From assembly GCF_003148845.1 (NCBI RefSeq), contig NZ_QGHA01000002.1, forward strand, positions 604,974 to 668,973: a stretch of DNA of 64,000 bases, in the 5' to 3' direction. Below are positions 18,695 through 27,233 of this stretch, in pieces. The stretch's first letter is position 1. Every line of letters starts with the position of its first letter. The translations under genes and the position numbers were made by a program. The notes under the pieces were generated by a model. It was given only the letters and a program-made list of their open reading frames with translations, did not search any database and was not told where the DNA came from. Source of the stretch: Mucilaginibacter oryzae. Lineage in GTDB: Bacteria; Bacteroidota; Bacteroidia; Sphingobacteriales; Sphingobacteriaceae.

Positions 18695-19474
18695 ATGAAC
18701 CGATTTTTTAAACCTTTATTGGCTTTTGTAGCTTGTTTTTTAACTATAGCTACGGCGTTTGCTGCACCGCCGCGCAGCTACTACCAGCTTAAAATTTATC
18801 ATTATAAAACCCAGGCCCAGGAAGATAAAATTGAACACTATTTACAGCAGGCCTACGTTCCGGCGGTACACAGCGCGGGTATAAAAAGTGTGGGTGTATT
18901 TAAGCCATTGAAACAGGTAGATACCGCGAGACTTATTTATGTTTTTACGCCTTTTCAATCGTGGGATAAACTGATGACGATTGATCAGAAATTACAAAGC
19001 GACGCGGCGTACCTGGCCGATGGAAAAGACTACATAGATGCTGCTTATAACGAGCAGCCCTATACCCGCATAGAAACCATTATTCTCCAGGCCTTCCCGG
19101 GTATGCCCTCAGCAGAGGTACCCAATTTAACTGCCGGTAAAGCCGGTAGGGTATATGAATTGCGCAGCTACGAAAGCCCGACCGAAAAATACAACATCAA
19201 CAAGGTAACCATGTTTAACGTAGGCGATGAAATAGGTCTTTTTAAACGGCTGGGCTTCAACGCGGTGTTTTATTCGGAAGTTATTGCCGGCAGCCACATG
19301 CCCAATTTGATGTATATGACCACCTTTAACAGCATGGACGACCGCGATAAACACTGGGACGCTTTTGGTAAGGATGCTTACTGGAAAACCCTATCGGCTA
19401 AGCCGGAGTATCAGCACAATGTATCACATGCTGATATTATTTTTCTTCGCCCGGCAGAATATTCGGATTTTTAA
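18695..19474 (+). CDS. NIPSNAP-family exported protein
   Basis: The 259-residue protein has a signal peptide (FFKPLLAFVACFLTIATAFA) and two NIPSNAP/dimeric alpha-beta barrel repeats. One starts at YYQLKIYHYKTQAQEDKIE and the second at GRVYELRSYESPTEKYN. Both end in the Trp/His-rich pattern of the family (MDDRDKHWDAFGKDAYWK). The biochemical role is unknown. Members in Bacteroidota and Planctomycetota often lie near DUF1080 and sugar oxidation genes, as here. It starts 31 bases after the hybrid kinase stop codon and is followed by a strong terminator. Confidence 0.88.
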   Translation: MNRFFKPLLAFVACFLTIATAFAAPPRSYYQLKIYHYKTQAQEDKIEHYLQQAYVPAVHSAGIKSVGVFKPLKQVDTARLIYVFTPFQSWDKLMTIDQKLQSDAAYLADGKDYIDAAYNEQPYTRIETIILQAFPGMPSAEVPNLTAGKAGRVYELRSYESPTEKYNINKVTMFNVGDEIGLFKRLGFNAVFYSEVIAGSHMPNLMYMTTFNSMDDRDKHWDAFGKDAYWKTLSAKPEYQHNVSHADIIFLRPAEYSDF

Positions 19475-19512
19475 TCTGTATTATCAGCACTACACGCGCT
19501 CTTAAATAGATA

Positions 19513-19555
19513 TGGTCGATATCGGCTTTTTTGTCCGATATCGACCACTTTTTTT
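19513..19555 (+). terminator. Intrinsic terminator
   Basis: TGGTCGATATCGG (19513-19525) pairs perfectly with CCGATATCGACCA (19535-19547), followed by C and a run of T. It ends the NIPSNAP transcript and insulates the sigma-54 promoter that follows. Confidence 0.9.
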
Positions 19556-19597
19556 AAATTGAATATTATTAATTCACTGATATTTAGTATTTTGTGA

Positions 19598-19614
19598 TTG
19601 GTATAGCTCTTGCA
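19598..19614 (+). promoter_or_regulatory. Candidate sigma-54 (-24/-12) promoter of the efflux operon
   Basis: TTGGTATAGCTCTTGCA has the invariant GG (19600-19601) and GC (19612-19613) separated by exactly 10 nt. It matches the TTGGCAC-N5-TTGCA consensus except at the CAC bases. It ends 23 bases before the adaptor gene start at 19638. The same operon encodes an NtrC-type activator at 25860, which would be required by such a promoter. The fit of sequence, spacing and regulator makes the call plausible. No upstream enhancer was identified. Confidence 0.65.
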
Positions 19615-19637
19615 AACTCTTATCCAAAATTATCACA

Positions 19638-20882
19638 ATGGATAAGGAAATTGCACTTGAAGTTACATCGGCCAAACGCAAAAAAACAGCGCTTGCCATC
19701 TTTATAATTGTCACGGTATTGATGTTTGCTGTATGGCTTTTACGCGGATACATCAAATCGTCCGTCAACCGTTCAGAAATCACCGTTGCTACTGTTGAGG
19801 TTGGCAATATTGAAAATACCCTCAATGCAAGCGGCGAGGTTTTGCCCGAGTTTGAGGAGATCATCACCAGCCCCATCAACGCCTCAATTAAAAGCGCCTT
19901 GGCCGATGCTGGCAACAAGGTAAAACCAGGCCAGTCGCTGTTAACGCTTGATAAGTCGGCTACCCAAACCGATTTCGAAAAACAGAAATTTCAGCTCGAA
20001 ACCAAGCGCGCCGAGATTGCCAAATCAAAACTTGACCTCGACAAAAGTTTCTACGATATCAAATCCAATAATGATATTAAACAACTGCGCATCAGCAACC
20101 TTGCCGATGCTGTTGAAAACGCCAAACGCCTGTACAAAGCCGGCGGCGGCACCCGCGAAGGCATTGAACAGGCCGAGCTGAACCTGAAAGTGGCACAACT
20201 TGAAAAAAAGCAGTTGGAAAACGAGATCAAAAGCAAGCAGCAAACCATGCAGATCGAGATCAGGGAGGCGCAGATTGCTGCCGATATTCAGCAAAATGAC
20301 CTGAACGCGCTTAAACGTAAACTGGATTTGGCTAATGTGGTGGCTACCCGCGCGGGTGTGGTAACCTACGTCAATAAAAACATTGGCGCTACTGTTCACG
20401 AGGGCGAAACCCTTGCCCGTATTGCCGATCTGGGCAGCTTTAAAATTCAGGGGAGCATTTCTGATAATTCGGCCGACGAGGTGCATAGCGGTTTGCCGGT
20501 GATAGTTCGCGTTAACGATTCCCTGTTACGGGGGCATGTAAGCAATGTATCACCATCGGTGCAAAACAGCATCATTTCGTTCGAGGTGCAATTGGACAAC
20601 AGGGCCAGCAAACTGCTGCGCCCCAACATGAAGGTGGACGTATTTTTGGTAACCGCCATGCACAGTAAAATAATGCGGGTAGCCAACGGACCTGCATTTA
20701 AAGGGCCAACCGTGCAGGACATATTTGTACTTAATAACGGCAAAGCCGAACGGCGTACGGTACATATCGGCCTAACCAATTTTGATTTTGTAGAAATAGA
20801 AAGCGGGGTAAAACCCGGTGATGTGGTGATCACATCAGATATGAGTGAGTACAAAAACTCGAAAGAAGTGATGGTGAAGTAA
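19638..20882 (+). CDS. HlyD/MacA-type periplasmic adaptor of an ABC efflux system
   Basis: The 414-residue membrane fusion protein has a short cytoplasmic tail, one span (ALAIFIIVTVLMFAVWLL, about residues 20-38) and a beta-barrel start (ITVATVEVGNIENTLNASG). A biotinyl-lipoyl half-motif (VKPGQSLLTLDKS), a long alpha-helical hairpin (about residues 110-235, charged and coiled-coil-like) and the second lipoyl half (ATRAGVVTYVNKNIGATVHEGETL) follow. It bridges the inner-membrane ABC permeases to the TolC-like protein. It is the first gene of the operon ending with the NtrC/kinase pair, downstream of the sigma-54-like promoter. Confidence 0.93.
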   Translation: MDKEIALEVTSAKRKKTALAIFIIVTVLMFAVWLLRGYIKSSVNRSEITVATVEVGNIENTLNASGEVLPEFEEIITSPINASIKSALADAGNKVKPGQSLLTLDKSATQTDFEKQKFQLETKRAEIAKSKLDLDKSFYDIKSNNDIKQLRISNLADAVENAKRLYKAGGGTREGIEQAELNLKVAQLEKKQLENEIKSKQQTMQIEIREAQIAADIQQNDLNALKRKLDLANVVATRAGVVTYVNKNIGATVHEGETLARIADLGSFKIQGSISDNSADEVHSGLPVIVRVNDSLLRGHVSNVSPSVQNSIISFEVQLDNRASKLLRPNMKVDVFLVTAMHSKIMRVANGPAFKGPTVQDIFVLNNGKAERRTVHIGLTNFDFVEIESGVKPGDVVITSDMSEYKNSKEVMVK

Positions 20883-20963
20883 GCCCCACCCAAACCCTCC
20901 CCGGAAGGGAGGGCTTCAGGAGTTTTAAAGTCTCCCCTTCCGGGGGAGATTTAGAGGGGGCTT
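20882..20963. repeat. GC-rich inverted repeat (dispersed element)
   Basis: AAGCCCC..CCCTCCCCGGAAGGGAGGG (20882-20913) is roughly inverse to TCCCCTTCCGGGGGAGA..AGAGGGGGCTT (20932-20963). The end sequences resemble the element at 1602-1663. It starts at the stop codon of the adaptor gene. It fills the first part of the 20883-21212 gap and is not coding. Confidence 0.65.
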
Positions 20964-21088
20964 CGCCGCTGCTGTTGTTGTCGCCAACAGCTATAAGCCG
21001 GCTTTTGACAATGGTTTTACGGTAAAAATGTCAATTGTGCGGTTTAAGCTTGTTGGTGACAACACCATCAACGGCGATAAACAAAAAG

Positions 21089-21186
21089 CGTCATTGCGAT
21101 GAACGGGGCAATCGCCGGTTTACAAACTGGATATGCAAGGTTTGGGCTTGTTTATTCAGCCCCGGGGATTGCCGTTCACGTGATGA
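21089..21186. repeat. Degenerate CGTCATTGCGA palindrome upstream of the TolC gene
   Basis: The left arm CGTCATTGCGATGAACGGGG (from 21089) and the right arm CCCGGGGATTGCCGTTCACG (ending about 21180, then TGATGA) are imperfect inverted copies of the dispersed palindrome at 8054. An open frame extends upstream of the TolC start through this repeat. It is not used because the signal peptide begins at 21213. Confidence 0.6.
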
Positions 21187-21212
21187 AGGTTATCAAAAAA
21201 AAGACATTAACA

Positions 21213-22670
21213 ATGAAATATCTATACATCATATTACTATCAACCTTAACCACAACTGCATTAGCCCGCAGCGGTAGCGATACCCTGCGGCTAACCCTGC
21301 AGCAGGTGGTTGAACTGGCTAAAGCCAACTCTATAGCGGCCAAGCAGGCCGCAACGGTGCGCGAAACCAAATACTGGGAATACCGTACTTATAAATCAGC
21401 CTACCAGCCGCAACTGGCCCTGAGCGGTATTTTGCCTGGCTACAGCAAAACATTTACCCAGGTGCAGCAGCCCGACGGTACCATCCTGTTTCAGCCGGTT
21501 CATAACGATAACTCGTCGCTTGAGCTTGATTTTAGCCAAACCATCACTGCAACCGGCGGTACCATTTATGGTACCACGCAACTACAAAGGTTTGACGATT
21601 TTGACAGGAAAAATGTGCTGTACAACGGCATACCTTACGGTATTGGTTATAAACAGCCTTTATTTCAGTTTAACGAGCTTAAATGGAACAAAAAGATCGA
21701 ACCTTTAAAGTACAACGAAAGCAAGCAGGCTTACATCGAAGCTCAGGAAAAAATAGCTATCGACGTGGAAGGATACTTTTTCGATCTGTTGCTGGCCCAG
21801 GTGAACCTTAAAATTGCCGAAACCAATTTAACCAATACCGAAAAGATCCTGAAAGTGGCTAACCTGAAATACCAGTTGGGTAAAGTATCTAAAAACGAGA
21901 TATTGCAACTGCAGCTGGAGCAGATTAATGCGCAAAAAGCCGTTGGAACGGCCCGGCGCGACATGGAGATAGCCACCCTTAACCTGCGCAGCTTTACCGG
22001 GCAGGAAGGAGACGATAAAATTGTACTGGAGGCGCCTAAAAATATCAGCAGGATGATCGTCTCGTCAGATAAGGTACTGGCCGAAGCTTATGCCAACCGC
22101 TCGGATGCCATCGCGTTTTCGCGGAGGCTGGCCGAAGCCGCCCGCGATGTGGCAAAGGCTAAGGGGCAAAATGGTTTAACAGCTACATTGACAGCCAATC
22201 TCGGCTTTTCAAATACGGCTACCAATATTCCGGATGTTTATAAAAACCCGCAAAACCAGCAGCAGTTGCAGGTACAGCTTTCCATCCCTATACTGGATTG
22301 GGGACGATCAAAATCGCGCGCTAAAACGGCGTTGGCTAATCAGCAGTTTACCGAATATGCCGTTGAACAGGATAAACAAACCTTTAAACAGCAGATAGTT
22401 ACCCAGGTATCGCTGTTTAACGTGATGAAAGAGCAACTGGTTTACACTGCTAAGGCCGACAGCATTGCCGGCGAAAAATACCAGATAGCCCGCGAACGCT
22501 ATGTGTTGGGCGATTTGAGCATTACTGACCTCGGCATAGCCTTCCGCGAAAATGACCAGGCCCAACGCGATTATGTGGCCGCCCTGCGCGATTTTTGGGG
22601 AGCTTATTATCAATTGCGCTACCTTTCGCTCTACGACTTTGAAACCAACAAAAAAATTACCTATAACTAA
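21213..22670 (+). CDS. TolC-family outer membrane efflux protein
   Basis: The start at 21213 gives a signal peptide (MKYLYIILLSTLTTTALA). An upstream in-frame start at 21099 would run through a repeat and is rejected. The mature protein of about 465 residues has the twofold TolC pattern: DTLRLTLQQVVELAKANS at the start, a long helical first half (about 190-280) and a second repeat at SDKVLAEAYANRSDAIAFSRR. It forms the outer-membrane duct for the MacAB-like pump encoded around it. The 330-bp gap before it holds two dispersed repeats but no gene. Confidence 0.92.
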   Translation: MKYLYIILLSTLTTTALARSGSDTLRLTLQQVVELAKANSIAAKQAATVRETKYWEYRTYKSAYQPQLALSGILPGYSKTFTQVQQPDGTILFQPVHNDNSSLELDFSQTITATGGTIYGTTQLQRFDDFDRKNVLYNGIPYGIGYKQPLFQFNELKWNKKIEPLKYNESKQAYIEAQEKIAIDVEGYFFDLLLAQVNLKIAETNLTNTEKILKVANLKYQLGKVSKNEILQLQLEQINAQKAVGTARRDMEIATLNLRSFTGQEGDDKIVLEAPKNISRMIVSSDKVLAEAYANRSDAIAFSRRLAEAARDVAKAKGQNGLTATLTANLGFSNTATNIPDVYKNPQNQQQLQVQLSIPILDWGRSKSRAKTALANQQFTEYAVEQDKQTFKQQIVTQVSLFNVMKEQLVYTAKADSIAGEKYQIARERYVLGDLSITDLGIAFRENDQAQRDYVAALRDFWGAYYQLRYLSLYDFETNKKITYN

Positions 22671-22710
22671 ATCAATAAATTCATTAACTCAATAATTCAA
22701 GCTTAAAGAT

Positions 22711-23376
22711 ATGATCCGTTTACAAAACATCGAAAAGGTGTACCGCACCGATACCATCGAAACCCTGGCCCTCAACAGCGTAAGCCTTGATGTAGCCAAA
22801 GGCGAATTTTTATCCATCATGGGCCCCTCGGGCTGCGGCAAAAGCACACTGCTTAATATTATGGGCCTGCTGGACGCGCCCTCAAAAGGCGAGATCAGGA
22901 TTGACGACCAGAAAACCGGGGGCATGAACGATAAGCAGCTGGCACAATTTCGCAACAAAAAACTCGGTTTTATTTTTCAAAGTTATCACCTCATTAATGA
23001 TCTGCAGGTGCTGGATAATGTAGAACTGCCCCTGCTTTACCGCGACACCACCGCCAAGCAACGCCGCGAACTGGCCGCCGAGGCATTGGAAAAGGTTGGC
23101 CTGGCTAACCGCCTTAAACACTTTCCAACACAATTATCGGGCGGCCAGCGGCAACGTGTAGCTATTGCCCGGGCAATTGTAGGCCGCCCTGAAATTATTT
23201 TGGCCGATGAGCCTACCGGTAACCTGGACAGCGCCATGGGTAACGAAATTATGGAGATCCTCCTTAACCTGAACCGTACCGACGGTACCACGATTGTAAT
23301 GGTAACGCACGATGAAAATATGGCCCATAAAACCCACCGTTTGGTGCGGCTGTTTGATGGTGCCCAGGTTTTGTAA
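22711..23376 (+). CDS. MacB/LolD-type ABC transporter ATPase
   Basis: The 221-residue ATPase has Walker A GPSGCGKST (about residues 35-43), the Q-loop in FIFQSYHL, signature LSGGQRQRVAIARA, Walker B with catalytic Glu in IILADEPTGNLDS, and H-loop VMVTHDE. It is of the small size typical of ATPases paired with FtsX-like permeases in lipoprotein-release and MacB systems. It energises the two permeases that follow. A stretch of AT-rich ATTCAATAATT words precedes its start. Confidence 0.95.
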   Translation: MIRLQNIEKVYRTDTIETLALNSVSLDVAKGEFLSIMGPSGCGKSTLLNIMGLLDAPSKGEIRIDDQKTGGMNDKQLAQFRNKKLGFIFQSYHLINDLQVLDNVELPLLYRDTTAKQRRELAAEALEKVGLANRLKHFPTQLSGGQRQRVAIARAIVGRPEIILADEPTGNLDSAMGNEIMEILLNLNRTDGTTIVMVTHDENMAHKTHRLVRLFDGAQVL

Positions 23377-23401
23377 TTACACTGTTTTAAAATTTATAAC
23401 C

Positions 23402-24628
23402 ATGCTTAAAAATTATTTTAAAATAGCCATAGCGGTATTGAAGCGCCGCAAGTTTTTTACGTTTATCAGTTTGTTTGGTATCAGCTTTACGCTTACCATA
23501 CTGATGGTGTTAACCGCCTTTATTGATAAAGTGATAAACGATAATTACCCCGATAAAAAGCGCGACCGTATGCTGTACATTAACCGTATTGCCCAGGTTG
23601 GGGATGGAAACATGCAATCGGGAACTTTATCGTATTACTTTCTGAGCCACTATACCGGCATGATGAAAACGCCTGTTAAGGTGGGCATTTCATCTATCTT
23701 TAACGGTACCAATACTTATGTTAATAACCAAAAAATATCGGTGAACTATAAATACACCAATGCCGATTTCTGGGATGTGCTTGATCATGATTTTATTGAA
23801 GGGAAACCTTTTAATAAGCAACAGGTAACCAATGCTGATAGGGTAGTGGTAATATCTGAAGATATGAAAAAGCAATACTTTGGCGATGTTCAATCGGTGG
23901 TGGGCAAATACTTCGAGGCTGATAACGTGAGCTACCGTGTAATTGGTGTAGTAAAAAATGTGCCGGTAACCAACTATATGATGTATAGCGATATCTACCT
24001 GCCATACACCGTATCAAAAGCCGATTATAAGGATAAAAGTTATAGCGGTATGTACATGGCTTTTCTGCTTGCAGCCACACCTGCCGACGTACCCAAAATG
24101 CAGGCCGAATACGAGGATCTGATAAAAAGAGTACCCGTTGAGCGTAAGGATTTTAAACATGTTTACAGCCATGCCAATACTTTTTTCAGAAGTTATGTTG
24201 ATACCGGGAGAGAGGATAAATCGGGAGTGTTCATCGTAGTTACCGCCATCAGCATCTTTGTGTTCATCTTTACGTTGTTGCCAACGCTTAACCTGGTCAA
24301 TATTAATATTACACGCATTATGGAGCGCTCATCGGAGATTGGTGTACGTAAGGCTTTTGGCGCATCGTCAAAAACGCTGGTCTACCAGTTTATTGTCGAG
24401 AACCTCATCCTTACGTTGTTAGGTGGCATTATTGGCGTGGTACTTTCAGTGGCGGCTTTATCTTTTATTAACGGGGCCGATCTGATCTCCAACCTCGAAC
24501 TGCGCATCAACTTTTCGGTGCTGTTTATCGGTTTGCTGGTTTGCCTTGTTTTTGGCTTTATCTCGGGTGTTTATCCTGCCTGGCGCATGTCTAAACTAAA
24601 TGTGGTAACGGCGCTTAAGGCACAATAA
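23402..24628 (+). CDS. FtsX-like ABC permease, first
   Basis: Start chosen at 23402 (MLKNYFKIAIAVLKRRKFF), 25 bases after the ATPase. A longer upstream frame overlaps the ATPase gene and lacks family similarity. The 409-residue protein has span 1 (FTFISLFGISFTLTILMVLTAFI), then a large periplasmic MacB_PCD domain to about residue 290. Three C-terminal spans with the FtsX signature ERSSEIGVRKAFGASSKTL complete it. It likely pairs with the next permease as a heterodimer. Confidence 0.92.
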   Translation: MLKNYFKIAIAVLKRRKFFTFISLFGISFTLTILMVLTAFIDKVINDNYPDKKRDRMLYINRIAQVGDGNMQSGTLSYYFLSHYTGMMKTPVKVGISSIFNGTNTYVNNQKISVNYKYTNADFWDVLDHDFIEGKPFNKQQVTNADRVVVISEDMKKQYFGDVQSVVGKYFEADNVSYRVIGVVKNVPVTNYMMYSDIYLPYTVSKADYKDKSYSGMYMAFLLAATPADVPKMQAEYEDLIKRVPVERKDFKHVYSHANTFFRSYVDTGREDKSGVFIVVTAISIFVFIFTLLPTLNLVNINITRIMERSSEIGVRKAFGASSKTLVYQFIVENLILTLLGGIIGVVLSVAALSFINGADLISNLELRINFSVLFIGLLVCLVFGFISGVYPAWRMSKLNVVTALKAQ

Positions 24629-24653
24629 TTAATCATTCTTAAATCAAAATATT

Positions 24654-25838
24654 ATGTTTAAGCATTTATTTAAACTCATCTGGAATAAAAAGAAGCAGAA
24701 TTTCCTGCTCATGACCGAGATGCTGGTATCCTTCCTTGTATTGTTCGCGGTATTTACGCTGATGATGTATTACTACGATAACTACAAAAAGCCGATGGGC
24801 CTGGAGTACGAAAACGTTTGGGTTATCAATTATGGCAATGCCTATCAATCTAAAAATACCGACTCGCTTAACCTTTATTACGAAACCCTGCGTAAAACCA
24901 TTAAATCGTTACCGCACGTGCGCGAAATAAGTTTTACAAGCGGTAATACCCCTTTTTCGCAGCAAACAAATAATGGTGGCATGACCATTAAGGGCAAGCA
25001 TATTGATGGCATTAATAATTATACGGTTGAAGATAGCTATAAAGATGTGTTGAGCCTAACACTGCTTGAAGGCCGTTGGTATAGCAAAGAAGATGCAGTG
25101 AGTAAAATCCGCCCGGTTATCATCGATAACAATTTAAAGGAAGCCGCCTTTGGGAAACAATCTGCTGTGGGCCAGCTTTTGGGCAATGATGATGACAAAG
25201 TTAAAATGAAGGTGATTGGCGTTGTTCAGGCTGTAAAAAAGGATGGTAACTATAGTAATCCCGGCCCGGGAGAATATTTTCGCACTGACACGGGTTCGTT
25301 CAGGTGGTTGAACAAGATCCTGGTAAAAGTTGATCCCGGATCTGATGCCGCGTTTGAGGGTAAACTGTACAAAACCATGGCCAATTACATGAAAAACTCC
25401 AACGTAGAAATTGAACATCTTACCAATAAGCTGCGGACCACTAATTATTTTGCTTTGGTGCCGATGATTGTATTGGGCATTGTAAGTACCTTCCTGGTTA
25501 TTAATGTTGCGCTTGGCCTTTTTGGGGTATTGTGGTACAACATCAACAAACGAAAAGGTGAGATAGGTTTGCGCCGGGCGATAGGGGCTACAGGTAATTC
25601 AGTATCAGCGCAACTGGTATCCGAATCCATGATCCTGGCCACGCTGGCACTTATCGTAGGTGCATTTTTCGCGGTGCAGTTTCCGCTACTCAATGTGTTT
25701 GATCTGCCTGCCTCAATTTATATTGAAGGGATCCTGCTTTCTGTTTTATTTGTTTACCTGCTGGTACTCATCTGTTCGTTATATCCCGGCAAACAGGCGG
25801 CTGCTATTTATCCGGCTGTTGCTTTACACGAAGAATAA
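24654..25838 (+). CDS. FtsX-like ABC permease, second
   Basis: The 394-residue protein has the same architecture as the upstream permease: an N-terminal span (LLMTEMLVSFLVLFAVFTLMMYYY), a periplasmic MacB_PCD domain, then three spans. KRKGEIGLRRAIGATGNSV is the FtsX signature. It lies 25 bases after the first permease and 21 bases before the activator gene, so all belong to one operon. The two permeases differ enough to form a heterodimer. The cargo (peptide, macrolide-like compound or lipid) is unknown. Confidence 0.92.
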   Translation: MFKHLFKLIWNKKKQNFLLMTEMLVSFLVLFAVFTLMMYYYDNYKKPMGLEYENVWVINYGNAYQSKNTDSLNLYYETLRKTIKSLPHVREISFTSGNTPFSQQTNNGGMTIKGKHIDGINNYTVEDSYKDVLSLTLLEGRWYSKEDAVSKIRPVIIDNNLKEAAFGKQSAVGQLLGNDDDKVKMKVIGVVQAVKKDGNYSNPGPGEYFRTDTGSFRWLNKILVKVDPGSDAAFEGKLYKTMANYMKNSNVEIEHLTNKLRTTNYFALVPMIVLGIVSTFLVINVALGLFGVLWYNINKRKGEIGLRRAIGATGNSVSAQLVSESMILATLALIVGAFFAVQFPLLNVFDLPASIYIEGILLSVLFVYLLVLICSLYPGKQAAAIYPAVALHEE

Positions 25839-25859
25839 TTACGATATTACCCGCCTGTT

Positions 25860-27233
25860 ATGATACTGGTTATTGATGATGATATTGCCGTACGCACCTC
25901 GCTTATTCTGCTGTTAAAAAGCGAGGGCTACGATGCCGTGAGTACCGAAGAACCCGCCGAAGCGCTGAAAATTATTAAGAAAAAAGCCCCCGAGCTGATC
26001 ATTCTTGATCTTAATTTTTCGATAGATACTTCGGGCAGTGAGGGGATGGATCTGCTCGGGAAGATCAAGGCTATCAACAGCGCCATCCCGGTGATCCTGA
26101 TTACCGGCTGGGGAAGTATTGAACTGGCGGTGAAAGGCATGAAATTAGGTGCCAACGATTTTATCAATAAACCATGGACAAATGAGCACCTACTGCAATC
26201 GGTAAAAACACTGCTCGATCTGCAGGATAAAAAAGCAGGGCACCGCACCCGCAAGCAACTGGATAAAACCTACAATTTTGAAAACATAGTAGGCGAAGAT
26301 GCCCGTATGCTGGATATCCTTGAAACCATTGGCCGGGTAGCTTCCACAGATGCATCTGTGCTGATTATGGGCGAGAGCGGTACCGGGAAGGAACTCATCG
26401 CGGAGGCTATCCACCAGAATAGCCTCCGCAGAAATAGACCTTTTATTAAGGTAAACCTTGGCGGGATCTCGACATCGTTGTTTGAAAGCGAGATGTTCGG
26501 GCATATCCGTGGTGCCTTTACCGATGCCCGGTTTGACAGGGTTGGTCGTTTTGAAATGGCCAACAAAGGCACCATCTTTTTAGATGAGATAGGCGACCTC
26601 GATGCCGGCAGCCAGGTAAAACTGCTCCGGGTACTGCAGGATCGTACTTACGAAGTGTTAGGCAGTAGCCGCACCAAAACCGTTGATACCCGGGTGGTTT
26701 GCGCCACCAATAAAAACCTGAACGAGATGGTGGCCCGCGGCACCTTCCGCGAGGATTTACTTTACCGTATTAACCTGATCACCGTTTACCTGCCTGCCCT
26801 GCGTGAGCGACCTGGTGATATCCCTTTGCTGGTGAGTTTTTTTATTAATAATTTAAAGCAGATCTACAACCGGCCAAACCTCTCGGTAGCGCCATCGGCC
26901 ATGAAGTGGTTACAGCAGCTACCTTTGCCCGGCAATATCAGGCAGTTGAAAAACCTGGTGGAGCGATCTATTCTGGTGAGCAGGAGGGATGAATTGAGCG
27001 TGGAGGATTTCCGTTCACAACTGGAAACGTCGCCGGTTAAAAAAGGGAATATCCAGTTGCCGGGCGTGGGTACTTTAACTTTAGAAGAGGTGGAGGTAGA
27101 GATGATCAGGCGCGCGCTTGATCATCATAAAAACAAAATAAGCAAAGCCGCCGCGGCATTAGGCCTTACCCGCAGCGCCCTGTACCGGCGATTGGAGAAG
27201 TACCAGATCCCTTACGATGAAGCTGAGGACTAA
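25860..27233 (+). CDS. NtrC-type sigma-54-dependent response regulator
   Basis: The 457-residue activator has a receiver domain with phospho-acceptor Asp50 (ELIILDLNF). The AAA+ domain has Walker A GESGTGKE, Walker B FLDEIGDL and an arginine finger region (RVVCATNKNL). A Fis-type helix-turn-helix lies at the C-terminus (KISKAAAALGLTRSALYRRLEKY). The sigma-54 contact loop reads GAFTDA (residues 218-223) rather than GAFTGA. It likely activates the sigma-54-like promoter at 19598, in front of its own operon. Its partner kinase gene overlaps its 3' end by 17 bases. Confidence 0.94.
   Translation: MILVIDDDIAVRTSLILLLKSEGYDAVSTEEPAEALKIIKKKAPELIILDLNFSIDTSGSEGMDLLGKIKAINSAIPVILITGWGSIELAVKGMKLGANDFINKPWTNEHLLQSVKTLLDLQDKKAGHRTRKQLDKTYNFENIVGEDARMLDILETIGRVASTDASVLIMGESGTGKELIAEAIHQNSLRRNRPFIKVNLGGISTSLFESEMFGHIRGAFTDARFDRVGRFEMANKGTIFLDEIGDLDAGSQVKLLRVLQDRTYEVLGSSRTKTVDTRVVCATNKNLNEMVARGTFREDLLYRINLITVYLPALRERPGDIPLLVSFFINNLKQIYNRPNLSVAPSAMKWLQQLPLPGNIRQLKNLVERSILVSRRDELSVEDFRSQLETSPVKKGNIQLPGVGTLTLEEVEVEMIRRALDHHKNKISKAAAALGLTRSALYRRLEKYQIPYDEAED

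Noticed and set aside
21099..21212. Upstream extension of the TolC-family gene
   Set aside because: It runs through a degenerate dispersed repeat. The signal peptide begins at the ATG at 21213.
23312..23401. N-terminal extension of the first ABC permease overlapping the ATPase gene
   Set aside because: The frame lies inside the ATPase coding sequence, and the family N-terminus starts at 23402.
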